A DNA stretch of 64,000 nucleotides. It comes from Bradyrhizobium sp. CB1015. GTDB lineage: Bacteria; Pseudomonadota; Alphaproteobacteria; Rhizobiales; Xanthobacteraceae. Shown one piece after another: positions 35,029 through 42,942 of this stretch (positions are counted from its first letter, which is position 1; every line of letters starts with the position of its first letter). Location of the stretch: positions 7,440,001 to 7,504,000 of the forward strand of contig NZ_CP104174.1 of NCBI RefSeq assembly GCF_025200925.1. Reading direction: 5' to 3'. Under the pieces are notes generated by a model. It made no database searches. It had not been told where the DNA came from and was given only the letters and a program-made list of their open reading frames with translations. The position numbers and the translations under genes were made by a program.

Positions 35029-35607
35029 ATGATGATCCGGTTTTTTGCCGCACCGATGACCGCAATGGCGCTGTTGCTGGCTGGCGCAGCCGACGCATCC
35101 GCGGCGGGGATGGTAGACTTCACGGGCACCAGTTCCACCGGCTATCTCGGCCACGGTGCGAGCCCGATCCCCCGCACCACCGTCATGTATAACGGCAATT
35201 ACGCTCCCGGCACGATCGTGGTGAACACCTCCGAGCGGCGGCTCTACCTGGTGCTCGGGAACGGGCAGGCGCTGCGCTACGGCATCGGCGTCGGCCGCGA
35301 CGGCTTCCGCTGGGGCGGGGTGCACAAGATCACCGCCAAGAAGGAATGGCCGGACTGGACGCCGCCGTCGCAGATGCTGGCGCGCCGGCCGGACCTGCCG
35401 CGCCACATGAAGGGGGGCATCGAGAATCCGCTCGGCGCCCGCGCCATGTATCTGGGCTCGACGCTGTACCGCATCCACGGCTCCAACGAGCCGGAGACGA
35501 TCGGTCAGGCCGTCTCCTCGGGCTGCTTCCGCATGACCAACGACGACGTCACCGACCTCTATAGCCGCGTCTCGGTCGGCACCACGGTGGTGGTGCTGAA
35601 CAAGTAG
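35029..35607 (+). CDS. L,D-transpeptidase (YkuD domain)
   Basis: This 192-residue exported enzyme has a Sec signal peptide (about 1-26, ending ADASA-AG). A YkuD domain at about 60-190 has catalytic His150 and Cys166 in the hallmark H-x15-C arrangement (YRIHGSNEP...SSGCFRM). It forms 3-3 crosslinks in peptidoglycan or, in alphaproteobacteria, can link outer-membrane proteins to the wall. Bradyrhizobiaceae usually have many paralogues. Two ATG codons lie in tandem (35029 and 35032) behind TGGGGGAA. It stands alone, divergent from the TPP-enzyme gene. Confidence 0.93.
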   Translation: MMIRFFAAPMTAMALLLAGAADASAAGMVDFTGTSSTGYLGHGASPIPRTTVMYNGNYAPGTIVVNTSERRLYLVLGNGQALRYGIGVGRDGFRWGGVHKITAKKEWPDWTPPSQMLARRPDLPRHMKGGIENPLGARAMYLGSTLYRIHGSNEPETIGQAVSSGCFRMTNDDVTDLYSRVSVGTTVVVLNK

Positions 35608-35616
35608 GTCCGCGCG

Positions 35617-35719
35617 CCCTCTCCCGCTTGCGGGAGAGGGTCTCTCCGCAACGGGACAATCCCCCAGAGGAAGAACCCTCACCCGCCGCTACGCGACCTC
35701 TCCCGCAAGCGGGAGAGGT
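35617..35719. repeat. Palindromic repeat (CTCTCCCGCTTGCGGGAGAG type)
   Basis: CCCTCTCCCGCTTGCGGGAG at 35617 and ACCTCTCCCGCAAGCGGGAG near the end at 35719 are each self-complementary hairpins and also inverted copies of one another. AACCCTCACCCGCC lies between. It starts 10 bases after the transpeptidase stop. Confidence 0.82.
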
Positions 35720-35789
35720 TGAGGAGAGTCCGACATGCGGCCGGAACCCGCAGGGCGCGTGAATTTGCGGTCTTGTGCGCGAGGCGCGA

Positions 35790-36626
35790 ATGCGGCAGCG
35801 TCGCAGGACGATGAGCGCATATGTCCCGCCCTCGCCCGGCCGTCGCTTCGCCCTGCTGGTACTCGCGACGCTCACCTGTGCGCCTGACACCGCTACCATG
35901 GCTGCGGCCGGCGAGCTGCCGGCGATCTCCTCGCGCCAGCGCGCCGAGAAGAAGAGCTTCACCGACGGCGAGATCGTCGACGGCTTCCTGAAGACGGCGT
36001 TCGGCGCCGAATATCACCTCGCTGGCCGCGTCGACCGCATCCGCAAGTTCGACGGACCGGTGCGCGTCTATGCCGAGAGCGACCGCGCCGATCGCAAGAC
36101 GCAGCTCGCCAAGGTCGTGGCCGACATCGGCAAGCGCGTGCAGCATCTCGACATCGCCATGATCGAGACCAACGAAGCGGCGAACGTGCGCGTGAAGCTG
36201 GTGCGCGACCGCGATCTCTTCCGCACCATCTCGAGCTTCTACGGCGCCGAGAAGGCGCGCGAGATCCGCTCCTCGCTCGATCCGCAATGCCTGTCCGGCT
36301 TCCGCAAGAACGACAATTTCGAGATCGAGCATTCCGATGTCATCCTCACCGTCGACAACGGCGATTTCACCTTCCTCGACTGCGCCTATGAGGAGCTGCT
36401 GCAATCGCTCGGGCCGATCAACGACACCACAAGCGTGCCCTGGACCATGTTCAACGACAACGTCTCGATGGGCTATTTCGACGTCTACGACCAGTACATC
36501 CTCAACCTGCTGTACGATCCCCGCATCAAGGCGGGCATGACCGTGGCGGAGGTCAAGGCGGTGCTGCCCGCCGTGCTCAAGGACGTGCGCGCCTGGGTGA
36601 AGCGGGTGAATGATCTGAAGGAGTGA
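35790..36626 (+). CDS. DUF2927-domain exported protein
   Basis: This 278-residue protein has a basic N-terminus and a signal-like hydrophobic segment (ALLVLATLTCAPDTATMAAA). A DUF2927-type domain follows (about 60-270) with RVDRIRKFDGPVRVYAES, the SSLDPQCLSGFRKND cysteine segment, and FLDCAYEELLQSLGP. The two conserved cysteines may form a disulfide in the periplasm. Starts at 35790 (GAGG 5 bases upstream) and 35811 are both possible. The family's function is not established. Confidence 0.8.
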   Translation: MRQRRRTMSAYVPPSPGRRFALLVLATLTCAPDTATMAAAGELPAISSRQRAEKKSFTDGEIVDGFLKTAFGAEYHLAGRVDRIRKFDGPVRVYAESDRADRKTQLAKVVADIGKRVQHLDIAMIETNEAANVRVKLVRDRDLFRTISSFYGAEKAREIRSSLDPQCLSGFRKNDNFEIEHSDVILTVDNGDFTFLDCAYEELLQSLGPINDTTSVPWTMFNDNVSMGYFDVYDQYILNLLYDPRIKAGMTVAEVKAVLPAVLKDVRAWVKRVNDLKE

Positions 36627-36660
36627 AGCGCACTGCCCTCCCCTTGCGAGGGAGGGCAAT

Positions 36661-36828
36661 CGCATATGACTTGTGGCGGCGGCCTGCGCGCACGCCTCGT
36701 CCTTCGAGACGGCGCTTACGCGCCTCCTCAGGATGAGGCTAATCGGCGTCAGTGCTCGTTGAAATTGCTGCCGCGCGCGCCGCCCTCATCCTGAGGAACC
36801 CGCCCAAAGCGGGCGTCTCGAAGGATGG
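36661..36828. repeat. 168-bp dispersed repeat, copy 1 (CCTTCGAGACG...CTCCTCAGGATGAGG type)
   Basis: This segment matches 60241-60408 over 168 bases with six mismatches by direct comparison. Internal inverted pairs include CCTCCTCAGGATGAGG and CCTCATCCTGAGGA, and CCTTCGAGACGGCGC against GCGTCTCGAAGGAT. It fills most of the 36627-36933 gap together with a GGGAGGG tract. Confidence 0.92.
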
Positions 36829-36933
36829 GCCTCAAGTGCGCGGCGGCCGCGCGCGGTCGCGCAAAATGCAGATGCGAAAGTCTCTACCTTCCAGGAGGGT
36901 AGGCAAGACCTCGCCTTCACCCTCGATCGCGCC

Positions 36934-37740
36934 TCACGCCTTCTTGGCCTTCGTCATCAGAAACTGCTGGCGCATCACGTTGTTGCCGGCGTCGAAATAC
37001 TCCGAGATCAACGCCTCGAACTCGGCACGGAAGCTCTCGAGCTTGTCCGGCTCGTCCTTGTACTGGGCGACGAGCTTGATCAACGGCCCGATCGTCGCTT
37101 CCATGGTGCGGCGGAAATGCTGCGGGCTGAGCGTGGACGGCGTCATCATGTCCATCTCGAACGAGATTTCCTTCGCCTTCCCCGCGAGACGCTCGGCGAC
37201 GATTTTCGGATCGCCCCACAACGCCGGTGAGGCGACGCCCTCGGGTGGCGGCAGATGGCGGCCGACCAGCGCGAACATGCGGCCGGTGTAGAGATGCGGC
37301 GGCCAGGTGGAGAAGGCGATGGTGCCGCCGGGCTTCAGCACGCGCAGCATCTCGCCGATGGTGACGTCCGGACGCGGCGCGAACATGTGGCCGAACTGGC
37401 TGAGCACCACGTCGAACTCGCTGTCGCCATAGGGCAGGCTTTCAGCGTCGCCCTCGACGAAGTCGAGATCGAGATTCACCAGCCTTGCGTGCTCGCGGGC
37501 GCGCTCGATCAGAACCGGCGAGAGGTCGAGACCGCTGACCTTCGCACCGCGGCGCGCGGCTGTGATCGCGACAACGCCGGTGCCGCATCCGACGTCGAGC
37601 AGTTTTTGGCCGGCGGCAATGCCGGCAAAACCGACCAGCTTGGCCGCGGTCGGAGTCGTGAAAACCTCCATCGGCGTGAACAGCGACCAGGCTTCCTTCT
37701 GGATGGCCTTGAAACCTGCAAACGGGTCCTGCGCGGTCAT
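36934..37740 (-). CDS. Class I SAM-dependent methyltransferase
   Basis: This is a 268-residue methyltransferase of the UbiE/Methyltransf_11 type. Motif I is LLDVGCGTGVVAITAARRGA, the acidic loop is SGLDLSPVLIERAREHA, motif II-III is VEGDAESLPYGDSEFDVVLSQFGHMF, and LRVLKPGGTIAFSTW is the post-motif strand. The C-terminal part is helical and family-specific. The start at 37740 is set by GGGAGAG on the minus strand; an ATG at 37773 is in frame. It lies 93 bases beyond the threonine-synthase-like gene on the same strand. Substrate unknown. Confidence 0.88.
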   Translation of the reverse strand: MTAQDPFAGFKAIQKEAWSLFTPMEVFTTPTAAKLVGFAGIAAGQKLLDVGCGTGVVAITAARRGAKVSGLDLSPVLIERAREHARLVNLDLDFVEGDAESLPYGDSEFDVVLSQFGHMFAPRPDVTIGEMLRVLKPGGTIAFSTWPPHLYTGRMFALVGRHLPPPEGVASPALWGDPKIVAERLAGKAKEISFEMDMMTPSTLSPQHFRRTMEATIGPLIKLVAQYKDEPDKLESFRAEFEALISEYFDAGNNVMRQQFLMTKAKKA

Positions 37741-37833
37741 GGAACTCTCCCTTTGCTTGAGGTCGATCTTCATGAGGCTGGCGACGCATACCGAAGGTTC
37801 AACGCGTTAGCGTGGCTCCGCGGCACAAGGGCT

Positions 37834-38961
37834 CTATTGCACGAGATCGGCGACCGTGGTTGCGGCTTTCAGGCCCGTGCCGGTGAGAACAGCGACCGTG
37901 GTCTCGTTTGCCCTGATGGCGCCGGTTGCGGCGAGCTTGTCCAGGGCCGCAGCTGCGCTGGCGCTGGTCGGCTCGGCGAACAGGCCCTGGCGCGCAAGGC
38001 GGCGCAGGGCGGCGACGATCTCGTCCTCGGTGAGCGCGATGGTGCCGCCGCCGCTCTCGCGCAAGGCGGCGATGATCTCGCGCAGGCGCAGGGGAGTCTT
38101 GATGGCGGTGCCTTCGGCGACGGTCTTGCTCACCTCGCGCGCGACGGGCGTATCGACACCGGCCTTGAAGCTTGCATCGATCGGCGAGCAATTGAGCGGC
38201 TGCGCCGCGAACAGGCGCGGCAGCGTCGAGATCTGCCCGGTCTTCAACAGCTCGCGGAAGCCGAAGGCGCAACCCAGGAGACTGCTGCCGGCGCCGACGG
38301 GAACGATGACGTTGTCGGGCGCGCGGAAGCCGAGATCTTCCCAGATCTCGTAGGCGAGCGACTTGGTGCCTTCGAGGAAGAACGGCTGCCAATTGTGGCT
38401 GGCGTAGAAGGTCTGGCTCGACTGGCGGATGGCCTCGGCTTCGGATTCCTCGCGCGGGCCCTCCACGAGCTGCACGCTCGCGCCGTAGGCGCGGACCTGC
38501 GCGATCTTGGCCGGCGACGTCGAGGCGGGCGCCAGAATCTTAACGCGCATGCCGCCGGCGGCGCCCAACCCGGCCATCGACGAGCCGCCGTTGCCGGAGG
38601 AATCCTCCAGAATGGCCGAGATGCCGATCTGCCGCAGGAAGGACAGCATCACGGCGGAGCCGCGATCCTTGAAGCTGCCGGTCGGGTTGAACCATTCGAG
38701 CTTGAACAGCGGGCGGAGGGCGCCCCATTCCTGCTGGACCAGCGGCGTGCAGCCTTCGCCGAGCGTGATCGGGGTGTTGATCTCGACCGGCAGCGCCGCC
38801 CGGTAGCGCCAGAGCGACCGCGTCCGGCCATCGATGTCCTCGCGCGAGATGCCCGCCCCCGGCGTCACCAGCAGCGGCGTGCGCTCGTCCGAGCACCAGC
38901 GCGGCTGGTCCAGGGGATAGAGCTTTCCGTTGCGGGGATCGATGTAGCTGGCGGCGGGCAT
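37834..38961 (-). CDS. Threonine synthase-like PLP-dependent enzyme
   Basis: This 375-residue fold-type II PLP enzyme has the PLP lysine in FNPTGSFKDRG. The substrate loop is EDSSGNGGSSMAGLGAAGGM, and the phosphate-binding loop is VPVGAGSSLLGCAFG. The N-terminal CSDERTPLLVTPGAG region and LGEGCTPLV follow the threonine synthase pattern of the short (thrC1-like) type. The alternatives are other PLP lyases such as threonine dehydratase or diaminopropionate-type enzymes. The ATG at 38961 gives the shorter, better N-terminus. Confidence 0.82.
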   Translation of the reverse strand: MPAASYIDPRNGKLYPLDQPRWCSDERTPLLVTPGAGISREDIDGRTRSLWRYRAALPVEINTPITLGEGCTPLVQQEWGALRPLFKLEWFNPTGSFKDRGSAVMLSFLRQIGISAILEDSSGNGGSSMAGLGAAGGMRVKILAPASTSPAKIAQVRAYGASVQLVEGPREESEAEAIRQSSQTFYASHNWQPFFLEGTKSLAYEIWEDLGFRAPDNVIVPVGAGSSLLGCAFGFRELLKTGQISTLPRLFAAQPLNCSPIDASFKAGVDTPVAREVSKTVAEGTAIKTPLRLREIIAALRESGGGTIALTEDEIVAALRRLARQGLFAEPTSASAAAALDKLAATGAIRANETTVAVLTGTGLKAATTVADLVQ

Positions 38962-39183
38962 GGCAGTCTCCAAGGCAGGGGCAGCGCGGTGCGCCGAACT
39001 TGAAGCCCGCCGCACGAAACGAAGCAACAGCTCCTTGAAAACACGAAAAACGGAACTATTTCAATTCCTTAAACTGGCCTCGCAGGCAAGGCGGCGAGCT
39101 CGATGAGCGATGCGGGCAGGCCCGACGGCCCTCTCGATGACGGAATTTGGCCGCCAACGGCCGCTGCGCCCTGCCACGATTAA

Positions 39184-39211
39184 CTTGTCTGTCGTCGCCG
39201 GCCGCTACAAT
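39184..39211 (+). promoter_or_regulatory. Candidate promoter of the URC cluster
   Basis: CTTGTC (39184-39189) and TACAAT (39206-39211) are spaced 16 bases apart, in the manner of a vegetative alphaproteobacterial promoter, 92 bases before the urc1-like ATG. No RutR-like site was found here. The rest of 38962-39302 shows no gene or repeat that can be supported. Confidence 0.35.
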
Positions 39212-39302
39212 ATGTTGGATTGAGCTTGCGCCGCCGGTTCGGCGTCGCAAGCGAGCCAGGCCCGTCCGAGCGGCGGGCCGTTGGTTTTTTGGGAGCCTGG
39301 AC

Positions 39303-40559
39303 ATGAGCCGTGCCAACCGTACCGACCACATCCGCCTGACTTCCCATCCGGAGCCGGGCAGGAAGGCCGCCTTTCCGATCCATTGGGGCGCCACTGATGC
39401 GCGCGCCCGCGGGCCGATCATTGGCACGGTGTCGCGCGCCGGGGATCGCAACGTGATCGGCAGCCATGGCGGGTCGTATGCGATGTACCGGGCGCTCGCG
39501 GTCTCCGCCGGCGCGCTTGATCCGATTCGAAGGCCCGACCTCACCAACACCTTTCCGGCCGCGACCATCGGCCCGTTCCCGCAATGGAGCGATCCCACCA
39601 AGATCGTCGCGCTCGATCCCTGGGGGCATCTGGTCGCCGAGAATTTTCGCCAGGAGATCGCCGAGGGCGCGGACATCCGCCCCAGCATCGCGGTGACGCG
39701 GGCGCGGCTCGACCTGCCGGAGATCCGCGAAGCGATCGCCGCAAAGCGGCTGCGCGCCGACGGCGAGGTCGTGCACGCCAGTGGCAGCGTCTCGGTGGTG
39801 AAGATCGCGATCGATCCGGTGTGGTACCTGCCGGGCCTTGCGGCGCGCTTCGGCACCGGCGAGACCGAGCTGCGGCGCACGCTGTTCGAGCAGACCGCCG
39901 GCATGTTCCCGGAGCTGGTGACGCGGCCGGACATGAAGGTGTTCCTGCCGCCGATCGGCGGCACCACGGTCTACCTGTTCGGCGACGTGACAAAACTGCC
40001 GGATCACCGCACCAAGATCACCTGCCGCGTGCATGACGAATGCAACGGCTCCGACGTGTTCGGCTCCGACATCTGCACCTGCCGGCCCTATCTGATCCAC
40101 GGCATCGAGGAATCCGCGCGCGGCGCGCAGGAGGGCGGGCTCGGGCTCGTCGTCTACAACCGGAAAGAGGGCCGCGCACTCGGCGAGGTCACCAAATTCC
40201 TGGTCTACAATGCGCGCAAACGGCAGGAGGACGGCGATGCGGCCGCCGCCTATTTCGAGCGCACCGAGTGCGTGGCCGGCGTCCAGGATGCACGCTTCCA
40301 GCAATTGATGCCGGATACGATCCACTGGCTCGGCCTCAAGCGCATCGACCGCTTCCTGTCGATGAGCGACATGAAATACGACGCGTTGACCTCGCAAGGC
40401 ATCGACATCGTCGAGCGCGTGCCGATCCCGCTGGAGCTGATTCCGGCCGACGCCCATGTCGAGATCGCCGCGAAGAAGGCCGCCGGCTATTACTCCACCG
40501 ACATCGCGCCGGAGCAGTCCGTGAACGGCGTGGTCGGGCGTTCGCTGGAAAAATACTGA
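39303..40559 (+). CDS. URC1-like GTP cyclohydrolase II homologue (pyrimidine degradation)
   Basis: This is a 418-residue protein whose C-terminal half is a GTP cyclohydrolase II domain. The zinc ligands C-x10-C-x-C are Cys247, Cys258 and Cys260 (HDECNGSDVFGSDICTC). The catalytic Tyr lies in VVYNRKEGR (Tyr285), and LTSQGIDIVERVPIP matches RibA's end. The first ~210 residues are an extra domain absent from RibA but present in Urc1p of yeasts. Urc1 acts in the URC route that opens the uracil ring after conversion to a nucleotide. The next gene, 5 bases on, is the URC4 homologue, which secures the assignment over riboflavin synthesis. Confidence 0.88.
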   Translation: MSRANRTDHIRLTSHPEPGRKAAFPIHWGATDARARGPIIGTVSRAGDRNVIGSHGGSYAMYRALAVSAGALDPIRRPDLTNTFPAATIGPFPQWSDPTKIVALDPWGHLVAENFRQEIAEGADIRPSIAVTRARLDLPEIREAIAAKRLRADGEVVHASGSVSVVKIAIDPVWYLPGLAARFGTGETELRRTLFEQTAGMFPELVTRPDMKVFLPPIGGTTVYLFGDVTKLPDHRTKITCRVHDECNGSDVFGSDICTCRPYLIHGIEESARGAQEGGLGLVVYNRKEGRALGEVTKFLVYNARKRQEDGDAAAAYFERTECVAGVQDARFQQLMPDTIHWLGLKRIDRFLSMSDMKYDALTSQGIDIVERVPIPLELIPADAHVEIAAKKAAGYYSTDIAPEQSVNGVVGRSLEKY

Positions 40560-40564
40560 TCGCG

Positions 40565-41803
40565 ATGGCGGACGCTTTGGAATCGCAGGCGCGCTCGCTG
40601 CTCACCGCAAAGGCGGTTCGCGCGCGCGCCGGGCAGATGCTCGAGCTCGGCCTTGCCGGCGGGCTCACCCATTTCACTGTTGATCTCGACCGCATGGATG
40701 GCGTTGCCGAGGCCGTGCTCGCCGTGACGCGGAAAGCCTATCCGACGCTCGACATTCCGTTCCATGCGCGCTGGCGGCACTTTGTGCTCGGCGACGTCGA
40801 TCGCTGGGCCCGGCTCGCCGATGCTGCGTCCTGGCCGGATCGCGCGGCGCGGGCGCGCGCCGAGTTCGACCTCGCCATCGCCAGCGTGCTGCTGGATGCA
40901 GGTGCCGGCGCAGCGTGGCGCTATCGCGACGCCGTGACGGGAACAGACGTAGGCCGATCGGAAGGACTTGCGATCGCGAGCCTCGACATGTTCGCGAGCG
41001 GGCTGTTTTCGCGCGATGCGCGTGCGCCTTTCAGGGCCGATGCGGAGGTGCTTGCAAGCCTGCCCCTTGCCTCACTCACCTCCGCCTTTCAGGTCAGCGA
41101 CGCCAATCCGCTGCTCGGCCTCGAGGGACGCACCGACCTGCTGCGCCGTCTGGGCAGGCAGGTCTCCGAGCGTGCGGACGTGTTCGGCTTACACGATACG
41201 CCGCGGCCGGGTGGGCTGTTCGATCATATCGCGGTGCAGGCGACCGGCGGCGCCGTCGCTGCGCCCGCGATCCTGTCCGCGGTGCTGAACCAGCTCGGGC
41301 CGATCTGGCCGTCGCGGCTCGCGCTGGCGGGTGTCCCGCTCGGCGATTGCTGGCGGCATCCGGCGATCAAGGCCGACGATGGCACGGCAGGCCTCGTGCC
41401 GCTGCACAAGCTGTCGCAATGGCTGAGCTATTCGCTGATCGAGCCGCTGCAGCGCGCCGGCCTCGAGGTAACCGACATCGACGGCCTCACCGGGCTTGCC
41501 GAATATCGCAATGGCGGCCTGTTCGTCGACCATGAGGTGCTGCGCCTGCGCGATGCCGCGGACGCCGCGCGCGCGCATGAAGTGGATTCGCTGCTCGTCG
41601 TGGAGTGGCGCGCGCTGACAGTTGCATTGCTCGACAAATTGGCGGAGCGCATTCGCGCCAAGCTCGGCCGCACGCCTGAGACATTGCCGCTTGCAAGTAT
41701 TCTGGAAGGCGGCACCTGGGCCGCCGGCCGCGCCATCGCGTTTGCGCGCCGCCCCGATGGTTCGCCGCCGCTCAAGGTGATCAGCGACGGCACGGTGTTC
41801 TGA
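40565..41803 (+). CDS. URC4 homologue (DUF1688)
   Basis: This 412-residue soluble protein of the DUF1688 family is the bacterial counterpart of yeast Urc4. Recognisable stretches are [67 protein letters not shown] and [22 protein letters not shown]4 is required for uracil use through the URC pathway, but its exact reaction has not been settled to my knowledge. It starts 5 bases after the urc1-like stop, so they form an operon. The stop codon is followed immediately by a palindromic repeat. Confidence 0.88.
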   Translation: MADALESQARSLLTAKAVRARAGQMLELGLAGGLTHFTVDLDRMDGVAEAVLAVTRKAYPTLDIPFHARWRHFVLGDVDRWARLADAASWPDRAARARAEFDLAIASVLLDAGAGAAWRYRDAVTGTDVGRSEGLAIASLDMFASGLFSRDARAPFRADAEVLASLPLASLTSAFQVSDANPLLGLEGRTDLLRRLGRQVSERADVFGLHDTPRPGGLFDHIAVQATGGAVAAPAILSAVLNQLGPIWPSRLALAGVPLGDCWRHPAIKADDGTAGLVPLHKLSQWLSYSLIEPLQRAGLEVTDIDGLTGLAEYRNGGLFVDHEVLRLRDAADAARAHEVDSLLVVEWRALTVALLDKLAERIRAKLGRTPETLPLASILEGGTWAAGRAIAFARRPDGSPPLKVISDGTVF

Positions 41804-41949
41804 CCTTCTCCCCTTGTGGGAGAGGGTGGCTTCGCGAAGGCGAAGCCGGGTGAGGGGTATGTCTCCGCGGGCACATCTCTCAGTTGATTTCGCGGAGACA
41901 ACCCCTCATCCGGCGCTTCGCGCCACCTTCTCCCACAAGGGGAGAAGGG
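41804..41949. repeat. Long palindromic repeat (CTCCCCTTGTGGGAG type) inside the URC cluster
   Basis: It begins on the base after the urc4-like stop with CCTTCTCCCCTTGTGGGAG and ends CTCCCACAAGGGGAGAAGGG at 41949, 20 bases before the uracil phosphoribosyltransferase ATG. It is closely related to 8980-9118. The large stem could process or attenuate the urc1-urc4-upp transcript. Confidence 0.85.
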
Positions 41950-41969
41950 AAAAGCAAGAGCATCTCATT

Positions 41970-42599
41970 ATGGAAGGCGTCACGATCGTCGATCATCCGC
42001 TGGTGCAGCACAAGCTGACGCTGGTGCGGGACAAGTCCATCTCGACCAAGTCGTTCCGCGAGCTGATCAAGGAAATCGGCATGCTCTTGTGCTACGAGGT
42101 GACGCGCGACCTGCCGCTCGCCGACACCGTGATCGAGACGCCGCTGGCGACGATGCATTCGGCCAAGATCGCCGGCAAGAAGCTGGTGTTCGTGCCGATG
42201 CTGCGCGCCGGCACCACCTTCGTCGACGGCATGATGGACCTGGTGCCGACTGCGCGCGTCGCCCATATCGGCCTCTACCGCCAGCCGCACAGCTTTGCCG
42301 CGGTGGAGTATTTCTTCAAATCGCCGTCTGACCTCAGCGAGCGCCTCGCCATCGTGGTGACGCCGGTGGTCGCCACCGCCAATACCGCCGTCGCTGCCAT
42401 CGACCGGCTGAAGGAGCGCGGCGCCAGGGACATCCGCGTTGCCTGCCTGATCGCAGCACCGGAAGGACTCGAGCGGCTGCGCGGATTGCATCCGGACGTG
42501 CCGATCTGGACCGCGGCGGTGGATGAAGGGCTCGACGAGAACGGGTTCATCCTGCCGGGCCTCGGCGATGCCGGCGACCGCGCCTACGGAACGCGGTAA
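41970..42599 (+). CDS. upp: Uracil phosphoribosyltransferase (divergent PRPP loop)
   Basis: This is a 209-residue enzyme that makes UMP from uracil and PRPP. The family frame is clear: [59 protein letters not shown] and the uracil-binding end [12 protein letters not shown]. The PRPP loop is atypical: TPVVATANT at 131-139 stands where E. coli Upp has DPMLATGGS, losing the leading Asp and the Gly pair. The URC route needs a uracil phosphoribosyltransferase (URC6/FUR1 in yeast), so this third gene completes the cluster. Catalytic competence is uncertain because of the loop. Confidence 0.88.
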   Translation: MEGVTIVDHPLVQHKLTLVRDKSISTKSFRELIKEIGMLLCYEVTRDLPLADTVIETPLATMHSAKIAGKKLVFVPMLRAGTTFVDGMMDLVPTARVAHIGLYRQPHSFAAVEYFFKSPSDLSERLAIVVTPVVATANTAVAAIDRLKERGARDIRVACLIAAPEGLERLRGLHPDVPIWTAAVDEGLDENGFILPGLGDAGDRAYGTR

Positions 42600-42655
42600 G
42601 CGCGCTCTAAAGCGAAATGGCTTCAGGTTGAATCGAGTGGCTGCGGGCTCGTCCA

Positions 42656-42898
42656 CCTCTCCCGCTTGCGGGAGAGGTCGGCGCGTAGCGCCGGGTGAGG
42701 GTTCTTTCCTCTGGGGGACCCATTGCGGCGTCGGGATTGCTCGGGATTGCGGAAGGTTTCCCTGCGTGGCGAGAGCCCTCACCCGCCGCGCTCTGCAATC
42801 GCGTCGGCCTCTCCCGCAAGCGGGAGAGGCGAACAAAGCCCGCGGACAATCCCTGTGAAATCCAAATGCGATCGCCCTGCCCGCAAGCGGGAGAGGGA
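42656..42898. repeat. Palindromic repeat cluster (CTCTCCCGCTTGCGGGAGAG type)
   Basis: Hairpins lie at 42656-42677 (CCTCTCCCGCTTGCGGGAG), 42808-42829 and 42878-42898. GGGTGAGGGTTC and GAGCCCTCACCCGCC pair between them. With the AAAGCGAAATGG fragment near 42609 they fill the 42600-42942 gap between convergent upp and the M48 protease gene. Confidence 0.8.
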
Positions 42899-42942
42899 GC
42901 GCACCTTCGTCGTTGCAGCAATCAAGCCTGATCTCATCGCGC

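Noticed and set aside
36661..36828. Insertion sequence
   Set aside because: 168 bp with no transposase frame and no visible target duplication; treated as a dispersed repeat.
39303..40559. Riboflavin-synthesis ribA
   Set aside because: The extra ~210-residue N-terminal domain and the adjoining DUF1688 and upp genes match URC1; no rib genes are nearby.
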